Below are positions 30,094 to 38,879 of a DNA stretch of 64,000 bases, piece after piece (position 1 is the stretch's first letter; the number at the start of each line of letters is the position of its first letter). A program made the position numbers and the translations under genes. The stretch is from Streptomyces gardneri (GTDB taxonomy: Bacteria; Actinomycetota; Actinomycetes; Streptomycetales; Streptomycetaceae). The stretch covers positions 1 through 64,000 of the forward strand of contig NZ_BJMN01000020.1 in the NCBI RefSeq assembly GCF_006539185.1, read 5' to 3'. The notes beneath the pieces are model-generated. The model worked only from the letters and a program-made list of their open reading frames with translations, was not told where the DNA came from and made no database searches.

Positions 30094-31629
30094 ATGGATA
30101 CGGCCCTGGACCAGACCGCGCACGCCCTCGGGGAGTCCCGCACCCTCTGGGAGCTCGTCGAACGCCGCGCCGCCCTCACCCCCGACCGGCCCGTCCTGCT
30201 CCAGGGCGACCGCGTCCTCACCTTCGGCGGACTGCGCGAGCGCGCCGAGCGCTGCGCCGCCGGGCTGTACGGGATGGGGGTGCGGCCGGGCACGGTCGTC
30301 GCCTGGCAGCTGCCCACCCGCATCGAGACCGCGGTGCTCACCTTCGCGCTCGCCCGCCTCGGCGCCGTACAGACGCCGGTGATCCCCTTCTACCGGGACA
30401 AGGAGGTCGGCTTCGCGCTGCGCGAGTCCCGGGCCGAGTACTTCGCCGTCCCCGGCGTGTGGCGCGGCTTCGATCACACGGAGATGGCCCGGCGGCTCGG
30501 CGCGCACGGGATCTTCGAGGCGTACGACCCCGAGTCGCTGCCCGACGGCGACCCGGCGGTGCTTCCCCCGCCGCCCTCCTCCGGCACCGACGTCCGCTGG
30601 ATCTACTGGACCTCCGGCACGACCTCGGATCCCAAGGGCGTCCTGCACACCGACCGCTCGCTCCTCGCGGGCGGCTCCTGCCTCGCCCACGCCCTGCGGC
30701 TGACCGCCGAGGACGTCGGCTCGATGGCCTTCCCGTACGCGCACATCGCCGGGCCCGACTACACGGTGATGCTCCTGCTGTACGGATTCCCCGCCGTCAT
30801 GTTCGAACAGTTCGCGCTGCCCGAGGCGCTCGACGAGTACCGCGCGCACGGCGTGACCGTCGCCGGGGGCTCGACCGCCTTCTACGCGATGTTCCTCGCC
30901 GAACAGCGCGCACGGCCCGGCGAGCCGGTCATCCCCACCCTGCGGCTGCTCGCGGGCGGCGGGGCGCCGAAGCCGCCGGAGATCTACCACGCGGTACGCA
31001 AGGAGCTGGGCTGCCAGCTCACCCACGGGTACGGCATGACCGAGGTCCCGATGATCACGATGGGCGACCCCGACGACACCGCCGAGAACCTCGCGACCAC
31101 CGAAGGCCGCCCGCCCGCCGGCATGGAGATCCGGATCACCGGCGACGGCACCGGCGACGGCGAGGTCCGGCTCCGCGGCGAGGCCGTCTGCCAGGGCTAC
31201 CTGGACCCGGCGCAGACCGCGGCCGCCTTCGACGAGGACGGCTTCCTCATCACCGGGGACGTCGGCCACCTGACCCCGAGCGGCCATCTGGTCCTCACGG
31301 GCCGGATCAAGGACATCATCATCCGGAAGGGAGAGAACATCTCGGCCAAGGAGATCGAGGACCTCCTCCACGGCCATCCGGACGTCGGCGACGCGGCCGT
31401 CATAGGCCTCCCGGACCCCGAGCGCGGCGAACGCGTCTGCGCGGTCGTCGAGCAGCCGCCGGGCGCCGCCCCGCTGACCCTGCCGGCGGTCACGGCCTTC
31501 CTCCGCGAGGCCGGCCTCTCCGTCCACAAACTCCCGGAACAACTGGAGGTCGTGGCCGCCCTCCCCCGCAACGAGACCCTGCGCAAGGTGCTCAAGTACC
31601 AGCTCAGGGAGCGCTTCGGCGCTCGGTGA
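30094..31629 (+). CDS. AMP-forming acyl-CoA synthetase/ligase
   Basis: A 511-aa member of the ANL superfamily, which makes acyl-CoA from an acid, ATP and CoA through an acyl-adenylate. Visible: P-loop-like YWTSGTTSDPKGVLHTD (about 170-186), YGMTEVP, the hinge DVGHL..GRIKDIIIRKGENIS, and the catalytic Lys in ETLRKVLKYQL. The overall pattern is close to cyclohexanecarboxylate-CoA and other alicyclic acid ligases. The start is supported by AAGAGGAG. It probably activates the pathway substrate; the ADP-forming synthetase at 9129 may act on a different acid. Confidence 0.9.
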   Translation: MDTALDQTAHALGESRTLWELVERRAALTPDRPVLLQGDRVLTFGGLRERAERCAAGLYGMGVRPGTVVAWQLPTRIETAVLTFALARLGAVQTPVIPFYRDKEVGFALRESRAEYFAVPGVWRGFDHTEMARRLGAHGIFEAYDPESLPDGDPAVLPPPPSSGTDVRWIYWTSGTTSDPKGVLHTDRSLLAGGSCLAHALRLTAEDVGSMAFPYAHIAGPDYTVMLLLYGFPAVMFEQFALPEALDEYRAHGVTVAGGSTAFYAMFLAEQRARPGEPVIPTLRLLAGGGAPKPPEIYHAVRKELGCQLTHGYGMTEVPMITMGDPDDTAENLATTEGRPPAGMEIRITGDGTGDGEVRLRGEAVCQGYLDPAQTAAAFDEDGFLITGDVGHLTPSGHLVLTGRIKDIIIRKGENISAKEIEDLLHGHPDVGDAAVIGLPDPERGERVCAVVEQPPGAAPLTLPAVTAFLREAGLSVHKLPEQLEVVAALPRNETLRKVLKYQLRERFGAR

Positions 31630-31694
31630 TCTTCGCTCTATGATCCCCGGGAATCGTCCGCGGGTTCCCACCCGCGGAACCGGAGGGGGACCAC

Positions 31695-33536
31695 ATGAGA
31701 AGACGACCCATCGCGCTCGCGGCGGGCCTCGCGGCCGTCGCGGGCCTGCTGCTCGGCATACCGGCGGCGGGCCCGGCGACGGCGGCGACCACAGCGACGG
31801 CGGTCACGACCACGTCGGCAGCGGCGACGGCCACGGCATCCGCGCCGACGGCGACCGCTCCCTACGCCGATGAAGTACGTGTCATCAGCTGGAACATCTG
31901 CGGCGAGGCCGGCAGCGACCGCGGGAAGATCGGCTACTGCCCGTACCGCAACGAGCCCGGTCTCAAGATGGACGAGGTCAAGAAGCTCGTCGACGCCCAC
32001 CAGGCGAACGTCGTGATGCTCCAGGAGGCCTGCGGCTACCAGGGCACGACGCCGCCGCCGGGTGCCGAGAAGAGCCACATGGCCCTGCTCGCCGCCCGCC
32101 TCGGCCCCGGCTGGTCCCTCGCGCACGCCGCCGGGAACAGGGCCACGGACTACGTCGACGAAACCCACACCTCGCTCAAGCCCGAATCGGCGTGCCGCGG
32201 CACCGCTCTGGGCGGCACGGTCGGCGTCCTGCTCGCCGTCAAGGGAACCTTCGACGGCCCCGTCGAGCGCGTCGAGACCGTCCCCGCCGGGGTCTCCGAG
32301 CGCCGGCTTCCCCTGCTCTGCGCACGGGTCACCGGCCTCACGGACAAGCTCTGCACCACGCACCTCATCGACAGCGACAGCACCGTGGCAGAGCGGCAGA
32401 GCAAAACCGTCCGCGACCACCTCACGTCGGCGCTCGCCACCGGTGTCGTCCTCGGCGGCGACTTCAACTACCGCGAGACCACGGCAGCCCTGGAGCCGAT
32501 CGCCACCGCCCTCGGCCGCTGCCGGAACGACGACGACACCTCCGTCCACTGGGAGAACGCCGCCGCCCAGCCGCACTGGAGCCGCATCGACCACCTCTTC
32601 GGAACCGAGCGGCCCGGTGGACAGCGGTTCGTGTCCTGCACCGTCGACCACTCCCTCCTGGACACCACGCACAACCGCCTGGTCGACGCCGAGCCCTCGA
32701 ACGGCTATTCCGATCACGCCCCGGTCATCGGCTACCGCCGCCCGGCCCCCGTCCCCGGCGACCAGACCGGCGACGGCTCGCCCGACCTCGTCGCCGTCGA
32801 CGACGCCGGCAAGCTGCGGCTCTACCACGGCCAGGGCACCGGCGGCCTGCCCGGCGCCCACGACGTCATCGGCACCGGCGGCTGGTCCACGGCCTCCGTG
32901 GCGCACCGCGGGGACTGGACCGGCGACGGCACGGAGGACGTGCTCGCCCGCGTCGGCGGTGAACTGCGCGTCTACGCCAACCGCGGCGACGGCTCGATCA
33001 CCGCGCCCGTGACGGTCGCGACCGGACTGCCCACCGACACCAAGGTCGTGGGCGTCGGCGACGTCACCCACGACGGACACCCCGACGCGGTCCTCCAGTA
33101 CGACGACAGTCTCTGGCTGCGCGCCGGGGTCCGCGGCTCCGCTCCGGCCGTGGCGGCGCCCGTCCTGATCGGCGCCGGCGGCTGGGACGTCATGACGCTG
33201 ACCTCCCCCGGCGACGCCGACCGGGACGGGCGCGTGGACCTGCTCGCCCGGCACACCGGGAACGGCGACCTCTGGCTCTACCGGGGGTACGACGACGGGA
33301 CCTTCGACCACCGCGTGGCGTACGGCCACGGCTACGGCGTCACCGCGCGCCCGCTGCTCGCGGGAGGCGCCGACGCCGACCTGAACGGGGTCGCCGACCT
33401 GTGGGCGACGACCGACGAGGGCACCGGCACCCTGCTCTTCTACGCGGGCGGCACCGGCGCCTCGGGGACCCCGGTGGACGGCCCCCGCACCACGGTCGGC
33501 ACCGGCTCCTGGAGCACGATCCGGTCGATCAGCTGA
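31695..33536 (+). CDS. Secreted endonuclease/exonuclease/phosphatase-fold protein with FG-GAP repeats
   Basis: A 613-aa exported protein. The signal peptide covers about residues 1-31. The EEP domain (about 60-350) has ISWNICG, LQEAC, GGDFNY and SDHAPV, so the metal and catalytic residues of DNase-I/phosphodiesterase folds are present. FG-GAP/VCBS beta-propeller repeats follow (about 355-610; e.g. DQTGDGSPDLVAVDDAG). It probably cleaves extracellular nucleic acid or a phosphoester. ATG 31695 follows GGAGGGGG. The stop overlaps the convergent STAS gene by 8 nt. Three other FG-GAP proteins are in the window. Confidence 0.87.
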   Translation: MRRRPIALAAGLAAVAGLLLGIPAAGPATAATTATAVTTTSAAATATASAPTATAPYADEVRVISWNICGEAGSDRGKIGYCPYRNEPGLKMDEVKKLVDAHQANVVMLQEACGYQGTTPPPGAEKSHMALLAARLGPGWSLAHAAGNRATDYVDETHTSLKPESACRGTALGGTVGVLLAVKGTFDGPVERVETVPAGVSERRLPLLCARVTGLTDKLCTTHLIDSDSTVAERQSKTVRDHLTSALATGVVLGGDFNYRETTAALEPIATALGRCRNDDDTSVHWENAAAQPHWSRIDHLFGTERPGGQRFVSCTVDHSLLDTTHNRLVDAEPSNGYSDHAPVIGYRRPAPVPGDQTGDGSPDLVAVDDAGKLRLYHGQGTGGLPGAHDVIGTGGWSTASVAHRGDWTGDGTEDVLARVGGELRVYANRGDGSITAPVTVATGLPTDTKVVGVGDVTHDGHPDAVLQYDDSLWLRAGVRGSAPAVAAPVLIGAGGWDVMTLTSPGDADRDGRVDLLARHTGNGDLWLYRGYDDGTFDHRVAYGHGYGVTARPLLAGGADADLNGVADLWATTDEGTGTLLFYAGGTGASGTPVDGPRTTVGTGSWSTIRSIS

Positions 33537-33918
33537 CCTCCTCCACCGCCGCCGGGACGTCCCCGTAGACCTCGAAGAGGCGGCGGACGCCGAGGGCGGA
33601 CAGCACCCGGTCGACGTGGCCGTCGCCGCCTCCCTCGACCACCGCCTCGGGCAGGATCAGGCGGAGGCGGCCGCCGCAGGAGCGCAGCAGGCGGCGGGCG
33701 GCGATGAGGACGCCGACACCGCTGGAGTCGCAGAACCGCACGGCGGACAGGTCTATGACCAGGTCGTGGCGGCCGCCCGCGACGGCGTCGTGGACGCGGC
33801 GGCGTATCCGGGGGGAGGTGACCAGGTCCAGTTCCCCCCGGATGCTCAGCACCGTCCAGGGGCCGTGTTCGTCCTCGTCGACCTCGATCGTCGTCACGGT
33901 CGCCGCCTGCCCCGGCAC
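33529..33918 (-). CDS. STAS-domain anti-sigma factor antagonist
   Basis: A 129-aa protein of the RsbV/SpoIIAA/BldG type. LSIRGELDLVTSPRIRRRV and VIDLSAVRFCDSSGVGVLIAARR show the fold, with the phosphorylatable Ser in DSSG. It would release a sigma factor by binding an RsbW-like anti-sigma kinase. It is divergent from a sigma/anti-sigma gene pair 181 bp away, but that anti-sigma is zinc-based rather than RsbW-like, so a direct link is uncertain. The start is GTG 33918. Confidence 0.88.
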   Translation of the reverse strand: MPGQAATVTTIEVDEDEHGPWTVLSIRGELDLVTSPRIRRRVHDAVAGGRHDLVIDLSAVRFCDSSGVGVLIAARRLLRSCGGRLRLILPEAVVEGGGDGHVDRVLSALGVRRLFEVYGDVPAAVEEVS

Positions 33919-34098
33919 GACCGGCCGAAACCCCTTCTCCGAGGTATGGCGCTTTCCTTACCATCCAGACCCTCGTCAAGGGCGCACTTGCGGCAAACGG
34001 ACGTGCGTTGTCGGCACGGCGCATTACTTTGGAGTTCGGAGAGAAGAACGAGAACGAGGACTCGAGGCTCAAGGACCGGCAGGGGACGGAGGATTCGC

Positions 34099-34683
34099 AT
34101 GGCGATGGAGACACCACCGCGCTGGGACCGCAAGATGCAGCAGCGGCTCGCCGCCGGAGAGGCCGCCGCGCTCGGCGAGTTCTACGACCGGTTCGCCTCG
34201 CTCGTGCACAGCCTCGCCCACCGGGTGCTCGACGACGACGCCGCGGCCGACCAGGTCACCCGCGAGGTCTTCGGCTACATCTGGGAGAACCCCGACGACT
34301 ACGACCCCAAGCAGGGGAACATGCGGTCGTGGGTCGCCAGGCTGACCCAGCGGCAGGCCGTCCACCGGCTGCGGCAGGCCGAGGCGACGGCCTACGCGGA
34401 GACCGGGCAGGGCTCCGCCGAGGAGCTGGAGCAGAAGGTGCGGCGGGCCCATGTCGCGGCCCGCGCGGAGCACATCGTGACCTCCATGCCGGCGCCGCTG
34501 CGGGCCGCGCTCGAACTGGCCTACTTCCAGCGGCGGGACTACCGCCAGACCGCGGCCGACCTCGGGGTCACGGAGGACGAGGCGCGACGGCGCCTCCGGC
34601 TCGGGCTCCAGCTGCTCTCCTCGGCGAACACCCGCCCCCTGGAGGGCTCCTCACCGCCCGGCGGCTACGGGCGGACGCTGTGA
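34099..34683 (+). CDS. ECF-like RNA polymerase sigma factor
   Basis: A 194-aa sigma-70 family protein. Region 2 is LGEFYDRFASLVHSLAHRVL to GYIWENPDDYDPKQGNMRSW, and region 4 is DYRQTAADLGVTEDEARRRL with its helix-turn-helix. It should direct transcription of a specific regulon, perhaps stress- or redox-linked given its partner. ATG 34099 follows GGAGG; the longer upstream frame is not coding-like. Its stop overlaps the anti-sigma start (GTGA, 4 nt), the usual arrangement for a sigma/anti-sigma pair. Confidence 0.88.
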   Translation: MAMETPPRWDRKMQQRLAAGEAAALGEFYDRFASLVHSLAHRVLDDDAAADQVTREVFGYIWENPDDYDPKQGNMRSWVARLTQRQAVHRLRQAEATAYAETGQGSAEELEQKVRRAHVAARAEHIVTSMPAPLRAALELAYFQRRDYRQTAADLGVTEDEARRRLRLGLQLLSSANTRPLEGSSPPGGYGRTL

Positions 34684-35981
34684 CGGGGGCGAACGGCGAC
34701 GCGGACGACGTCGCACGCGCCCCGTGGATACCGGGCCCGCGCCGGTCGGCGGACGACCACGCGGACCTGACGGCGGACCCGACCCCTGTGACCCCGCCGG
34801 CCCCGACCGCCCCTGCGCCCCCGATGCCTCCGGAGGTCCCGGAGACCGGGGCGGAAGCCGACGAACCGCCGGACGTGCCCCAGCTGACGCACCGCGTGCT
34901 CAAGTCCCTCCTCGGGGCCTGGGCGCTCTCGGCGTGCTCCGCCGGGGAGACGAAGGCCGTCGAGGACCACCTCACCGAGTGCGCGCCCTGCGCCGAGGAG
35001 GCCCTGCGGCTGCGGGACGCCGTCGCGCTGCTCCACGAGGACCGGGACCTGGACCTCGACCCGCTGCTGCGGTCCCGGGTCCTGGAGAACTGCCTGGGCC
35101 GCCGCCCCGCCCGCGTACCGGTACCCGAGTGGGTCACCCCGTACGACGCGGAGACCGCCCGGCTCGACGCTCTGCTCCGGGACATCGGCGAGTCGGAGTG
35201 GCACGCCCCGGTGCGGCTCAAGTGGTACGAGGACGACCACCTGGTGCGCCGCAAGACCACCGTCGCCGGGGTCATCGGCCACCTCCTGGCCGTGGACGGC
35301 CTGGTGAGCTCCGCGCTCGGCATCAAGGACCCGCTGGGCGCGGGCGTGCCCGAGCTCTCGCCGACGGAGCGGACCGAGGCGTTCTGGTCGGCGCTCGACC
35401 GGCCGCCGAACCGCGCGCTGCGCGGGCCCTGGCGTGACCAGACGCACACGCTGATCCGCACGGTGTCCTTCGCGGGCCGTGGCGTCGGCGACCTCACGGT
35501 CACCTACAAGGACTTCGCGCTGCCCCTGCGGGACTCGCTCCTGGAGCGGGCCTTCGAGTGCTGGCTGCACGCGGACGACATCGCCAACGCGGTGGCGTAC
35601 CCGTACGCCCCGCCGAGCGGCGCCCATCTGCACGGCATGATCGACCTGGCGGCCCGGCTGCTCCCGGCGGCCCTCGCCGGTCGCCGTCGCAGCGGCCTCG
35701 CCGCCCCGGCCCGGCACCTCGTCGCGGCGGGCGCGCCCGGCCGCTCGCTCCATCTGGAGGTCGAGGGGGCGGGCGGCGGCCACTGGTACATCGCGCTGGA
35801 CTCCCCGGCGGCGGTCGGCTCGCCGGACCGGGCGGTGGCGCAGGTCGCGATGGACGGGGTGGAGTTCTGCCAGCTGGTGGCCGGCCACATCTCGCCGGAG
35901 GAGGCCGCGGCCGGCCAGGACGGCGACCGGGAGGCCATCCGCGACGTCCTGTCGGCGGCGGCCTCGCTCAGCCGGCTCTAG
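34680..35981 (+). CDS. Zinc-type anti-sigma factor fused to a mycothiol-dependent enzyme (MDMPI) domain
   Basis: A 433-aa protein with no membrane segment. An N-terminal Pro-rich stretch is followed by a ZAS-like anti-sigma domain (about 68-125) with HLTECAPC (His97, Cys101, Cys104). The C-terminal half (about 150-420) resembles the mycothiol maleylpyruvate isomerase/DinB fold (VAGVIGHLLAVDGLVSSAL, FECWLHADDIANAV). It probably binds the sigma factor encoded just upstream and may sense mycothiol redox state; this is inference. GTG 34680 overlaps the sigma stop. A perfect 16-bp tandem repeat begins 2 nt before its stop codon. Confidence 0.85.
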   Translation: MTGANGDADDVARAPWIPGPRRSADDHADLTADPTPVTPPAPTAPAPPMPPEVPETGAEADEPPDVPQLTHRVLKSLLGAWALSACSAGETKAVEDHLTECAPCAEEALRLRDAVALLHEDRDLDLDPLLRSRVLENCLGRRPARVPVPEWVTPYDAETARLDALLRDIGESEWHAPVRLKWYEDDHLVRRKTTVAGVIGHLLAVDGLVSSALGIKDPLGAGVPELSPTERTEAFWSALDRPPNRALRGPWRDQTHTLIRTVSFAGRGVGDLTVTYKDFALPLRDSLLERAFECWLHADDIANAVAYPYAPPSGAHLHGMIDLAARLLPAALAGRRRSGLAAPARHLVAAGAPGRSLHLEVEGAGGGHWYIALDSPAAVGSPDRAVAQVAMDGVEFCQLVAGHISPEEAAAGQDGDREAIRDVLSAAASLSRL

Positions 35982-36012
35982 GGCCTGACAGGTCTAGGGC
36001 CTGACAGGCCCT
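35977..36012 (+). terminator. Perfect 16-bp tandem repeat with a short hairpin at the stop codon
   Basis: The 16-mer starting TCTAGGGCCTGACAGG is repeated exactly at 35977-35992 and 35993-36008; the first copy contains the stop codon of the anti-sigma gene. AGGGCCT-GAC-AGGCCCT (35996-36012) can fold and may terminate transcription between the convergent anti-sigma gene and purU. Confidence 0.6.
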
Positions 36013-36024
36013 GGTCCGGGCGGC

Positions 36025-36876
36025 TCAGGCGAAGACGACCGTGCGGCGGCCGTTGAGGAGGATGCGGCGTTCCGCGTGCCACTTGACCGCGCGGGCGAGC
36101 GCCTGGCACTCCACGTCGCGGCCCACGGCGACCAGCTGGTCCGGGGTCACCTCGTGGCCCACCCGCTCGACCTCCTGCTCGATGATCGGGCCCTCGTCGA
36201 GGTCGGCCGTCACGTAGTGCGCGGTCGCGCCGATGAGCTTCACACCGCGCGCGTGCGCCTGGTGGTAGGGCTTGGCGCCCTTGAAGCTCGGCAGGAAGGA
36301 GTGGTGGATGTTGATGATGCGACCGGAGAGCTGCTTGCACAGGTCGTCGGAGAGCACCTGCATGTAGCGGGCGAGGACGACCAGCTCGACGTTCTCCTCG
36401 CGGACCAGGTCGAGGAGCTCCGCCTCGGCCTCGGCCTTGGTGTCCTTGGTGACCGGAATGTGCCGGAAGGGGATGCCGTACGAGCCGACGAGCTCCGCGA
36501 AGTCCGTGTGGTTGGAGACGACGGCGACGATCTCCACCGGCAGCGCGCCGAGCCGCGAGCGGAACAGCAGGTCGTTCAGGCAGTGCCCGAACTTGGAGAC
36601 CATGAGCACGATCCGCATGCGGTCGTCGGCGCGGTTGATCTGCCAGTCCATCGCGTAGGAGTCCCCGACCGCCGTGAAGCTCGCGCGCAGCTTCTCCACG
36701 TTCACCGGCGCCTCGGCCGAGAAGTGGACCCGCATGAAGAAGAGACCCGTGTCGTGGTCTCCGAACTGCTGACTGTCCTCGATGTTGCACCCGGTGATGA
36801 ACAGGTAGCTCGACACGGCGTGCACGATGCCCTTTTTGTCCGGGCACGAAAGGGTGAGGACGTACTGGTCGGTCAT
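36025..36876 (-). CDS. purU: Formyltetrahydrofolate deformylase
   Basis: A 283-aa PurU homologue that splits 10-formyl-THF into THF and formate, balancing one-carbon pools. An N-terminal ACT domain (about 1-85) is followed by a formyltransferase domain with the catalytic Asn/His pair in NIHHSFLPSF and the Asp in TADLDEGPIIEQ. ATG 36876 was chosen because MTDQYVLTLSCPDKKGIVHAV is the family's N-terminus; the 11 upstream in-frame codons are not needed. The same-strand gene upstream (minus strand) is the conserved SCO4402-like protein. Confidence 0.95.
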   Translation of the reverse strand: MTDQYVLTLSCPDKKGIVHAVSSYLFITGCNIEDSQQFGDHDTGLFFMRVHFSAEAPVNVEKLRASFTAVGDSYAMDWQINRADDRMRIVLMVSKFGHCLNDLLFRSRLGALPVEIVAVVSNHTDFAELVGSYGIPFRHIPVTKDTKAEAEAELLDLVREENVELVVLARYMQVLSDDLCKQLSGRIINIHHSFLPSFKGAKPYHQAHARGVKLIGATAHYVTADLDEGPIIEQEVERVGHEVTPDQLVAVGRDVECQALARAVKWHAERRILLNGRRTVVFA

Positions 36877-36936
36877 CCCGTCAGCCTGCCATACACGGGA
36901 GGCCCGCAAGAGCCACCGTCCGCCAGGCGGAACGGC

Positions 36937-37440
36937 TCAGGACCGGGTCATGATACGGAGCACGTCGAGGGAGCGCGGGGGCGCGTCGGGGTCCTCCCCG
37001 TCGGCCTGCGCCATCCGTACGTGTGCCTCGCGGGCGGCCCGTACGGCGTCGGGCCAGCCCTGGTGCTCCAGGTAGGCGGAGACGGGCGCGTCCGGGCCCA
37101 CCTGGTGCATGATCCGCAGCACGCGGAGCACGGCGACGTCGACGAGGGCGGCCTCGCCGCTGTCGCGGAAGACGGCGCCCACGTACTTCTCGGCGGACCA
37201 GTTGTCGAGCCAGGTGTCCTCGACGAGTCGGTAGACGGCGTCGGTGACGTCGCCGTATCCCTCCTGGCCGGCCAGCCAGGTCGTCTCGTGGAACCCGGGG
37301 TCGGAAAGCATGTGCAGCGCGGAACGCACGTTGATGCGCCAGCGCCACCACGGCATGTCGTTGAGCGGCATGCCGCCCATGGTGGAGGAGCGACGGCCGC
37401 GACGGGAAGAGTTAACCGAACCGGAGACTGGACTGGACAC
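36937..37440 (-). CDS. Conserved streptomycete protein (SCO4402 family)
   Basis: About 167 aa, or 147 if it starts at ATG 37380. Helical, rich in Trp, with MPLNDMPWWRWRINVRSALHML, VEDTWLDNWSAEKYVGAVF and RVLRIMHQVGPDAPVSAYLEH. I recognise it as the conserved small protein next to purU in Streptomyces (SCO4402-like, from memory); its function is unknown. GTG 37440 is a likely start because the Ser-rich N-terminus is shared by relatives as I recall, but no clear ribosome-binding site is seen. The frame stays open to 37530. Confidence 0.75.
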   Translation of the reverse strand: MSSPVSGSVNSSRRGRRSSTMGGMPLNDMPWWRWRINVRSALHMLSDPGFHETTWLAGQEGYGDVTDAVYRLVEDTWLDNWSAEKYVGAVFRDSGEAALVDVAVLRVLRIMHQVGPDAPVSAYLEHQGWPDAVRAAREAHVRMAQADGEDPDAPPRSLDVLRIMTRS

Positions 37441-37571
37441 GTTTCGATCGTACGTTCCCTTGCCCCGTAAGCGGACTCGCCCCCTCCTCATCGCCGGCCG
37501 GCCCCCGTAATTCACCTTTACGTCACCCATCGTTGAACCGTGCTCACTCCCGCGTTACCCGTGAGGCGGAA

Positions 37572-38861
37572 ATGTGCATGCCCATGACCGGTAGGCGACT
37601 GACCTCACTCCTCGCGTACGTCACCACCGCGGCGACCGGAGCGTCGCTGCTCACCGGGTGTGGCGTGCTCCCTGGGGCCACGGGGGGCTCCAGGGAGCCC
37701 GTCACCGTGATGACCTGGGCTCCCGACCAGACCCAAGCGACCAACATGCCCGGAATGCCTGCAATGGCGCAGGCCTACGCCCGCTGGATCAACTCCCAGG
37801 GCGGCATCGACGGCCACGAACTCCGCGTCCTCACCTGCAACGAACAGAACACCGGCGCCGGCGCCGCCGCCTGCGCCCGCCGGGCCGTCCGCGAGGACGC
37901 GGTCGCGGTCGTCGGCTCGTACAGCCAGAACGGCAGCGCGTTCCTCGCCCCGCTGGAGGCCGCCGGCATCCCGTACATCGGCGGCTACGGCATCTCGGAG
38001 GACGAGTTCACCAGCTCGCTCTCCTACCCCGTCAACGGCGGCCAGGCCTCCCTCATCGCGGGCCACGGCATCCAGCTCGCCGAGTCCTGCCGCAAGGTCT
38101 CCCTCGTCCGGCCCGACACCGTCGCCGGCGACCGGCTCCCCGACCTCCTCAACTCCGGCCTCCGCAAGGCCAGTCACCGCAGCGCCATCGACATCCCGGC
38201 CGTCGAGGACGCCGGCGAGTATACCGAGCAGGCCGGCCGGGCCCGGGACAAGGCCGGCAACGAGAACGGCTGCGTCACCGCCGTGCTCGGCGAGCGCACC
38301 CAGACCTTCTTCGACTCCTTCCGCCGCCTCCCGTCGGAAGGGAAGAACGGCGGCTCCGGCAAGAAGAGCGACCCCGTCCGGATCTCCTCGGTGCTCGGCA
38401 GCGTCGCCCAGCCCGTCATCGACCGCACCGGCGGCGCCCACAGCCCCTTCGAGGGCGCGTACGTCACCGGCTGGTACCCGGAGGCGTCCGACAAGAGCTG
38501 GGCGCCGATGCGCAAGGTCATCCAGGAGCACGCCTTCGCCGACAACCGCGTCGACCCCGCCGACGCGGGCGTCCAGACCACGTGGATCGCCTACACGGTC
38601 CTCAAGTCCGTCGTCGAGGCCCTCGACAAGGACCGGATCACCGCCGAGGGGATCACCCACGCCCTCGACCGGGGCGCGCGCATCGACACCGGCGGCCTGA
38701 CCCCCAGCCTGCGCTGGAAGTACGAGGACCTCCTCGGCGCCCCCGGCCTCACCCGGGTCGTCAACCACAAGGTGACGTTCCAGGTGGTCCGCCAGGGGCG
38801 GCTCGTGGCGGAGAAGCCCGGCTTCGTCGACGTCGGCGAGACCGTCCTCAGCGCCCCGTAG
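37572..38861 (+). CDS. ABC-type substrate-binding lipoprotein (branched-chain amino acid type)
   Basis: About 429 aa. The signal peptide ends in the lipobox SLLTGC, so it is a membrane-anchored lipoprotein. The mature part resembles periplasmic-binding proteins of the LivJ/receptor family ligand-binding type (AYARWINSQGGIDGHELRVLTC, VAVVGSYSQNGSAFLAPLEAAGIPYIGG). No permease or ATPase gene is adjacent, so it may be an orphan sensor or part of a distant transporter. The start could be ATG 37572, 37578 or 37584; GAGGCGGA at about 37562 best fits one of the first two. It converges on the next gene with an 18-nt gap. Confidence 0.82.
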   Translation: MCMPMTGRRLTSLLAYVTTAATGASLLTGCGVLPGATGGSREPVTVMTWAPDQTQATNMPGMPAMAQAYARWINSQGGIDGHELRVLTCNEQNTGAGAAACARRAVREDAVAVVGSYSQNGSAFLAPLEAAGIPYIGGYGISEDEFTSSLSYPVNGGQASLIAGHGIQLAESCRKVSLVRPDTVAGDRLPDLLNSGLRKASHRSAIDIPAVEDAGEYTEQAGRARDKAGNENGCVTAVLGERTQTFFDSFRRLPSEGKNGGSGKKSDPVRISSVLGSVAQPVIDRTGGAHSPFEGAYVTGWYPEASDKSWAPMRKVIQEHAFADNRVDPADAGVQTTWIAYTVLKSVVEALDKDRITAEGITHALDRGARIDTGGLTPSLRWKYEDLLGAPGLTRVVNHKVTFQVVRQGRLVAEKPGFVDVGETVLSAP

Positions 38862-38879
38862 CCGCCCTCACGGGCCGCC

